Assembly (NCBI GenBank): GCA_027013095.1 | Contig: JALUYI010000018.1 | Span: forward strand, 186,001 to 250,000 | Source of the DNA: Paracoccaceae bacterium | GTDB lineage: Bacteria > Pseudomonadota > Alphaproteobacteria > Rhodobacterales > Rhodobacteraceae | Reading direction: 5' to 3' | DNA length: 64,000 nt | Part shown: positions 59,132 through 64,000 of the stretch, one piece after another | Layout: each line of letters starts with the position of its first letter | How positions within the stretch are numbered: the stretch's first letter is position 1 | Made by a program: the position numbers and the translations under genes | Notes under the pieces: model-generated | The model's database searches: none | What the model was told of the DNA's origin: nothing | Seen by the model: only the letters and a program-made list of their open reading frames with translations

Positions 59132-60001
59132 TCACGGCACCTTCAGGCGGCGGATCAGGCTGGAGGTATCCCAGCGGTTGCCCCCCATCTTTTGCACATC
59201 GCCATAGAACTGATCCACAAGGGCGGTGATGGGCAGGCTGGCGCCGTTCTGCTGTGCTTCGCTCAGGCAAATGCCCAGATCCTTGCGCATCCAATCCACC
59301 GCAAAGCCGAAATCGAACCGGTCGTCAAGCATGGTCTCATAGCGATTGGCCATCTGCCATGAGCCCGCCGCCCCATGCTGAATGACATCGACGACCGCAG
59401 CCCCGTCAAGGCCCGCGCATTGGGCAAAATGCAGACCCTCGGCCAGCGCCTGAACCAGCCCGGCAATGCAGATCTGGTTGACCATCTTGGTCAGTTGCCC
59501 GGCACCGCTGTCGCCCAGATGGGCAACGGCCTTGGCATAGGGGGCGATGATTGCCGCCGCCCGCGCATAAGCCTCTGGCTCGCCCCCGCACATGACCGAA
59601 AGGGCACCGTTTTCGGCCCCCGCCTGCCCGCCCGAGACTGGCGCATCGACCATTGAGATCCCCCTTTTCTTGGCGAACTCTGCCAGCTCACGGGTGATGC
59701 GGGCCGATACGGTGGTGTGGTCTATAAAGACCGTCCCCTCGGCCATCCCCGCCAGCAGCCCGTCATCGCCCAGAGTGACCGCGCGAAGATCGTCGTCATT
59801 GCCAACACAGCTCAGCACGAATTCCGCCCCGCTGGCTGCCTCGCGCGGGGTCGGGGCCATCGAACCGCCGTACTTTTTGACCCAATCCCGCGCCCTGTCC
59901 TCATGCCGGTTATAGACGCAGACCTCATGGCCCGCCGCCTGCAAATGCCCGGCCATGGGAAATCCCATCACGCCCAGACCGATAAATGCACATTTTGCCA
60001 T
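59132..60001 (-). CDS. Beta-hydroxyacid dehydrogenase (3-hydroxyisobutyrate dehydrogenase family)
   Basis: NAD(P)-dependent oxidoreductase of 289 residues. The N-terminal Rossmann motif is FIGLGVMGFPMAGHL (6-20), followed by DHTTVSARITREL, the substrate block DAPVSGGQAGAENG, and the catalytic-lysine helix GQLTKMVNQICIAG. The family includes 3-hydroxyisobutyrate dehydrogenase, tartronate semialdehyde reductase and GLYR; sequence alone does not choose. No valine or glycerate pathway genes are adjacent. Divergent from the penicillin-acylase-like gene. Confidence 0.9.
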   Translation of the reverse strand: MAKCAFIGLGVMGFPMAGHLQAAGHEVCVYNRHEDRARDWVKKYGGSMAPTPREAASGAEFVLSCVGNDDDLRAVTLGDDGLLAGMAEGTVFIDHTTVSARITRELAEFAKKRGISMVDAPVSGGQAGAENGALSVMCGGEPEAYARAAAIIAPYAKAVAHLGDSGAGQLTKMVNQICIAGLVQALAEGLHFAQCAGLDGAAVVDVIQHGAAGSWQMANRYETMLDDRFDFGFAVDWMRKDLGICLSEAQQNGASLPITALVDQFYGDVQKMGGNRWDTSSLIRRLKVP

Positions 60002-60086
60002 TCCGCCCCCCTTTCGCGGCTCTAAATCATTTGTTCGTCAAGTTCTGGCCTGCTAAAAGACGCGGGTCAACAAGGTATCTTCGTTC

Positions 60087-62588
60087 ATGGCTCTTATCTT
60101 TCGCTGGCTCTTGCGAATTTTCGTTGCGTCTCTTGCGCTTGGCGTTCTTGCTCTGGGGCTGGCATGGTATCTGGCGGCGCGCTCGCTGCCCGATTACAAC
60201 GCCGATTTTCGCGTCAACGGCGTTTCGGCCCCGGTCGAGATCGTGCGGGACAGCCATGACGTGCCGCATATCTTCGGGCGCACCGACATCGACAGCTTTT
60301 TCGGCCTCGGCTTTGCCCATGCGCAGGATCGGTTGTGGCAGATGACGCTGCTCAGGCGCACCGCACAGGGGCGCCTCTCGGAAGTGTTCGGGCCGCGCAC
60401 CCTGTCGATTGACGACTTTGTCCGGCGGCTGGATCTCTATGGTCTGGCGGCGCAATCCCTGCAATATCAGGCCCCGCGTGAGCGCGCCCAGCTTGAGGCC
60501 TACGCCCGCGGCGTCAACGCCTGGATCAACACCGTCCGCAGCCAGGCGCTGGGCCGTGGTGCGCCGGAGTTTTTCCTGTTTTCCAACAAGATACAGCCGT
60601 GGACGGCCACTGACTCACTGGCAATCATGCGCTTGATGGCGCTCAAGCTCAGCACCCACCTTCGCGCCGAGGTTCTGCGCGCCGAGACCTCGCTGGCGCT
60701 GCGCGGGCGCAAATCGCGCTTGCAGGATATTCTGCCGGACGCCCCCGGCCCCGGTCTGATGGCTCTGCCCCGCTACGGCAGCCTGTTTCCAAAGGACACG
60801 CGCTTTGCGTCCGCGACGGGCGGTGCAGGGGGGGGCGGCGCGAGGCGCAAGGATCCGCTGTCTCTGGCGCTGGATCCGCTGGCGCCGATGGGGTTTGGCG
60901 GCGCCTCCAACGCCTGGGCCGCGGCCCCCGGACGGACCGCGGGCAAGGCCTCGCTCTTGGCCAATGACCCGCATCTTGATTTCTCGGCCCCGACGATCTG
61001 GTATCTGGCCCGCCTCAAGCTGAGCAGCGGCGATGTGATCGGCGCGACCATTCCCGGCATGCCCCCGGTTCTGCTGGGGCGCAGCGCCGACCTCGGCTGG
61101 GGCCTGACCTCGTCCTACATGGATGATCAGGACCTGCATCTGGAGAAATTGAACCCCGACAACCCGGACGAATATCTGACCCCAAGCGGGTTCAAACCCT
61201 TTGTCACCCGCAAGACTGTCATCCAGATCAAGGGCGCGCCGCCCGTCACCCGCCTGCTACGCTGGACCGAGAACGGGCCGGTCATTCCGGGGTCCCACTA
61301 TGACCTCGGGCGGATCACCCCGCGCGGCTATGTGATGTCCCTGTCGTGGACGGCGCTGGACCCCAAGGATCTGTCGATGACCGCGGCCCTCAGGCTGATG
61401 CGGGCAAAAACCGTCGCCAAGGCGATCGACGCGGTTCGCCAGTTCACCGCCCCCTCGCAAAACCTGACGCTGGTGGACAAAAACTCGATCGCGCTGCAAA
61501 TGATCGGCAAGATGCCCGCCCGCCAGCCCGGCAACCAGAGCAAGGGCCGCCTGCCCACCCCTGGCTGGCTGGAGCAGAACCGTTGGCGCGGCTACCTGCC
61601 CTATGAGAACAATCCCCGGATCATCAACCCCTTGGGTGGGATCGTTGCCAACACCAACAACAAGATCGTGGACCGGCCGTTTCCCAATCATATCAGCTAT
61701 ACTTGGGGCGATACTCAGCGGATCGAGCGGCTGCAAAAACTGCTGGGCAGCCGCAAGGTGCATACGCGCGCCAGCTTTATCGAGGCGCAGCTGGACGAGG
61801 TATCATTTTCGGCCCGCGCCCTCTTGCCCCTGATCGCAAGGGATCTGTGGTTTGCCGTCAAGACGCCGCCACCCGCCGGTCCGGCCCTGATGCGCAAGAC
61901 AGCGCTGGACCTGCTGGCGCAGTGGAACGGCGCAATGAACGAACACCTGCCCGAGCCCTTGATTTATGCGGCCTGGATGCGGGCCCTGCAACAGCAACTG
62001 ATCCGCGATGAGTTGGGCCCGCTGGCGAAAAAATTCTCCAGCCCCGACCCGGTTTTTCTGGAGCGCGTCTTTCGCAACGTAAACGGCGCTGCGGCTTGGT
62101 GCGACATCGTGCAAACCACAAAGGTCGAGACCTGCACAGAAATTGCCCGCAGCGCGCTCGACATTGCGCTGGCCGAACTGGCAAAGACCTATGGCCCAAA
62201 GGTCGAAAGCTGGCGGTGGGGAGATGCGCATCAGGCCACGCAGGACCATCAGATTCTGGGCACGGTTCCCGTGCTGAAATGGTTTGTCAACATTCGTCAG
62301 TCCACCTCGGGCGGAGACAATACCCTGATGCGCGGAAAGACCAAGGCGACGGGGCCAAACCCCTATCTCAACGTGCATGGCGCAGGCTATCGCGGGGTTT
62401 ACGATTTTTCCGACCCCGACAGTTCAGTCTATGTCATTTCCACCGGGCAGAGCGGCCATTTCCTGTCCGGATTTTACGACGATCAGGCGCAGCTTTGGCG
62501 GCGCGGCGACTATCTGCAGATGTCGCTTGACCCGGCTCTGGCGCGGGCCGCGGCGGTCGGGATCTCGCACCTGTTGCCAGCAAAATAG
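60087..62588 (+). CDS. Penicillin acylase-family N-terminal-nucleophile hydrolase
   Basis: 833-residue amidase precursor of the Ntn family, anchored or exported by an N-terminal hydrophobic segment (about 8-32). The alpha part has VEIVRDSHDVPHIFGRTDIDSFFGLGFAHAQDRLWQM. The beta part should start at the autocatalytic serine in GGASNAWA (S274), followed by LANDPHLDFSAPTIWYLARL. NTNNKIVDRPFPNHISYTWGD and STSGGDNTLM (near the C-terminus) are also typical. Relatives cleave penicillins, cephalosporins or acyl-homoserine lactones, so quorum quenching is possible but unproved. Confidence 0.9.
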   Translation: MALIFRWLLRIFVASLALGVLALGLAWYLAARSLPDYNADFRVNGVSAPVEIVRDSHDVPHIFGRTDIDSFFGLGFAHAQDRLWQMTLLRRTAQGRLSEVFGPRTLSIDDFVRRLDLYGLAAQSLQYQAPRERAQLEAYARGVNAWINTVRSQALGRGAPEFFLFSNKIQPWTATDSLAIMRLMALKLSTHLRAEVLRAETSLALRGRKSRLQDILPDAPGPGLMALPRYGSLFPKDTRFASATGGAGGGGARRKDPLSLALDPLAPMGFGGASNAWAAAPGRTAGKASLLANDPHLDFSAPTIWYLARLKLSSGDVIGATIPGMPPVLLGRSADLGWGLTSSYMDDQDLHLEKLNPDNPDEYLTPSGFKPFVTRKTVIQIKGAPPVTRLLRWTENGPVIPGSHYDLGRITPRGYVMSLSWTALDPKDLSMTAALRLMRAKTVAKAIDAVRQFTAPSQNLTLVDKNSIALQMIGKMPARQPGNQSKGRLPTPGWLEQNRWRGYLPYENNPRIINPLGGIVANTNNKIVDRPFPNHISYTWGDTQRIERLQKLLGSRKVHTRASFIEAQLDEVSFSARALLPLIARDLWFAVKTPPPAGPALMRKTALDLLAQWNGAMNEHLPEPLIYAAWMRALQQQLIRDELGPLAKKFSSPDPVFLERVFRNVNGAAAWCDIVQTTKVETCTEIARSALDIALAELAKTYGPKVESWRWGDAHQATQDHQILGTVPVLKWFVNIRQSTSGGDNTLMRGKTKATGPNPYLNVHGAGYRGVYDFSDPDSSVYVISTGQSGHFLSGFYDDQAQLWRRGDYLQMSLDPALARAAAVGISHLLPAK

Positions 62589-62617
62589 GGCGGCGCACCG
62601 CGGCTCGTTCGCCGCCC
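62588..62617. terminator. Bidirectional hairpin between two convergent genes
   Basis: GGGCGGCG (62588-62595) and CGCCGCCC (62610-62617) form an 8-bp GC stem that starts in the stop codon of the acylase gene. A short T-run (CCCTTTTG) comes about 14 bases later. Confidence 0.45.
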
Positions 62618-62643
62618 CCGCCCTTTTGCCGAAATCGAGGCCC

Positions 62644-63621
62644 CTATTGCCCCGTCATCCAGTCTCCCTTGGGATGAAAGGCCTGAAAGGCAAAGGCGAA
62701 TTCAACATCATGCAGCACGTCCTTGCCGTTGCCGTCACGCACCCGCACGCTGCCGACCTCCTTGCCGTCCTTGATCGAGCGGCTGTCCAGCGCCGAAGCC
62801 TGCCCCTTGGTCCACGAGATCACCAGCCCGGCCTCGTGGATCGTGCCTTCGCGGCGCAGCCGGTCCATGGGCCAGGCGCGGTTGCCCACCGCCACCACCC
62901 GCATCAAAGGCGAGATCCCCTTTGGCGGCATCTCGCCATTGTAAAGGAACGGTTTCGGCGCTCCATCATAGCCGACATAGGGATTGCTGCCATAGGGACG
63001 GTTGGTGCTGGGCTGATCCATCACCAGCCCCTTGGGGTTACGCGTCCGGAACTCGGCCCAGCTTTCCATCCAGCTGACCAGCTTGGTCAACTTGTCGCCG
63101 GTATGGGCACCGACAATTCCGGTGCCGGTCGCCTGCTGCCACCAGCTTTCGCTTTGCCGGTCATACATCACCAGATCCGAGTTTCTCAACTTGCCTGTCG
63201 TTCCAAAGGTCAGCGGCTGACCGTTGAACTGGCCGTCAAACACGATCGCGGTGTTGCAGAGCGGGCAGTATGTCACCGAAATCTTGCGCCCGTCGATCAC
63301 GTCATTGACGATCTCGTGCCACATCAGATAGCGCACCGGATAGGCCCGTGGCCTGCGCCCCGGCAATTCCAACGTTACCACCGGCTCGCGGGCGCCAAGG
63401 CGGGTTTCTTTGGCCACCGGGATAAATTGGGGATCGTCCACCGCGGGGATTCCGTCTTTCGGGGGACCGCCGCTCATGATCGAGGAAAAGGCCACGGACG
63501 ACTTGTCAAAATCCGTGTTTGGCCATTCGTTCAGCCAATAGGCGGGCTGTGCGCCAGCGGCGGTGATCCCGGCCAGCGACAGGGTCGCCGCGGCGAGGGT
63601 TGCATGAATGAAGGATCGCAT
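62644..63621 (-). CDS. Exported DUF3179-family protein
   Basis: 325-residue precursor with a signal peptide (likely cut after AAGA, residue 24). DUF3179 landmarks are AYPVRYLMWHEIVNDVIDGR, TYCPLCNTAIVFDG (a CxxC pair), TGKLRNSDLVMYDRQSESWWQQ and TGTGIVGAHTG. Function of the family is not known. I start at ATG 63621; its ribosome binding site (AAGGGGAGA) is partly inside an 8-bp hairpin. Convergent with the acylase gene. Confidence 0.88.
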   Translation of the reverse strand: MRSFIHATLAAATLSLAGITAAGAQPAYWLNEWPNTDFDKSSVAFSSIMSGGPPKDGIPAVDDPQFIPVAKETRLGAREPVVTLELPGRRPRAYPVRYLMWHEIVNDVIDGRKISVTYCPLCNTAIVFDGQFNGQPLTFGTTGKLRNSDLVMYDRQSESWWQQATGTGIVGAHTGDKLTKLVSWMESWAEFRTRNPKGLVMDQPSTNRPYGSNPYVGYDGAPKPFLYNGEMPPKGISPLMRVVAVGNRAWPMDRLRREGTIHEAGLVISWTKGQASALDSRSIKDGKEVGSVRVRDGNGKDVLHDVEFAFAFQAFHPKGDWMTGQ

Positions 63622-63655
63622 GTTGTCTCCCCTTGTTCGGATGCCCAGAGACAAC
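63622..63655 (-). promoter_or_regulatory. Leader hairpin that sequesters the DUF3179 ribosome binding site
   Basis: GTTGTCTC (63622-63629) and GAGACAAC (63648-63655) are perfect inverted 8-mers. In the mRNA the downstream arm ends directly at the AUG and takes in the end of the AAGGGGAGA ribosome binding site; the loop is 18 bases. Confidence 0.45.
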
Positions 63656-63791
63656 CTGTCAGAGGCGAGGGTCAAAAACCACCCTGCCTCACGCAGATAT
63701 CATCATCCGGCATCGGGCAGAGTATCTGGCACAAGCGGGGTGGAATTAACGGGGTTTATGGGGGAAATGATGACGAGGTTTCATAAAAAGA

Positions 63792-64000
63792 TCAACCTGC
63801 CGGAACGACCGTGACCTTGGTCATATAGTCCGGCGCCGTCACCGCCCCGTTGCGGTTGGGGTCGCCCTTCTTGATCCCTTCAACGATATTCTGCCCCGAG
63901 AGGACCCGCCCGACGACCGTGTATTTCCCGTTCAGGAAAGGCGCGTTGTCAAACATGATAAAAAATTGCGAATTGGCAGAATCGGGATCATTTCCTCGCG
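63792..64000 (-). CDS. Peptidyl-prolyl cis-trans isomerase (cyclophilin), C-terminal part
   Basis: Catalyses proline isomerisation during protein folding. Only the last 68 codons are in the window; the 5' part lies beyond the right edge. The visible sequence, DSANSQFFIMFDNAPFLNGKYTVVGRV, is the conserved cyclophilin core, followed by LSGQNIVEGIKKGDPNRNGAV and a short C-terminal strand ending VVPAG. Whether it is exported cannot be told without the N-terminus. Confidence 0.92.
   Translation of the reverse strand, partial: RGNDPDSANSQFFIMFDNAPFLNGKYTVVGRVLSGQNIVEGIKKGDPNRNGAVTAPDYMTKVTVVPAG

Overview
The window looks like a chromosomal segment of an alphaproteobacterium of the Rhodobacterales (Rhodobacteraceae or Roseobacteraceae). 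The evidence is GC-rich coding sequence, a C4-pathway hemA, a dusB-ntrB-ntrC-ntrY-ntrX-trkA-hfq-hflX block, a fused ispDF, and an NtrC that lacks the sigma54-contact loop, as known in Rhodobacter capsulatus. I see no insertion sequence, prophage, CRISPR array, integrase or rRNA. Most of it is dense housekeeping sequence, with nearly every gap under 260 bases. The only stretch over 300 bases without a protein gene is 45911-46281, which holds tRNA-Asn.

Layout. 1-9.9 kb: M20 amidohydrolase (cut by the left edge), mazG, a lone ferric-iron binding protein, nucleoside hydrolase, NhaP antiporter, a Fur-family regulator, enolase, anmK and tyrS. 9.9-20.5 kb: the nitrogen and redox regulatory block on the minus strand. 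20.7-27.1 kb: ispDF-pgpA-cinA, a COQ10-like protein, a phosphoribosyltransferase, icd, a peroxiredoxin and lipA. 27.1-34.8 kb: rodZ-ispG-DUF1499-small membrane protein, hemA, an LdtR-like MarR regulator, an XRE regulator with sdhE, and an aspartate aminotransferase.

34.9-43.6 kb: a DHA2 exporter, then a sugar cassette (XylF/XylH-type ABC transporter plus glucokinase) divergent from a ROK repressor, with a perfect palindrome between them, then an FG-GAP/UnbV protein. 43.6-48.3 kb: an orphan histidine kinase, a metallo-beta-lactamase-fold hydrolase, tRNA-Asn, a peptide-type binding protein, and a candidate small RNA with promoter and intrinsic terminator. 48.3-52.5 kb: an XRE-cupin regulator divergent from an overlapping acyl-CoA ligase/FrnE-type oxidoreductase/Bcr-type exporter operon. 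52.5-64 kb: HdeD-like protein, mfd, a small membrane protein, hemB, a SYLF lipoprotein, a beta-hydroxyacid dehydrogenase, a penicillin-acylase-family hydrolase, a DUF3179 protein and the 3' end of a cyclophilin.

The most interesting signals are non-coding. The best is the orphan promoter-hairpin-terminator unit at 48168-48278, read as a new Hfq-type sRNA. Others are a ROK operator, a palindrome over the icd -10 box, an Irr-like box between peroxiredoxin and lipA, a hairpin over the DUF3179 ribosome binding site, a mazG terminator that carries the fbpA -35 box, and short tandem duplications at gene boundaries. All functions are read from sequence and family knowledge; no search was run.
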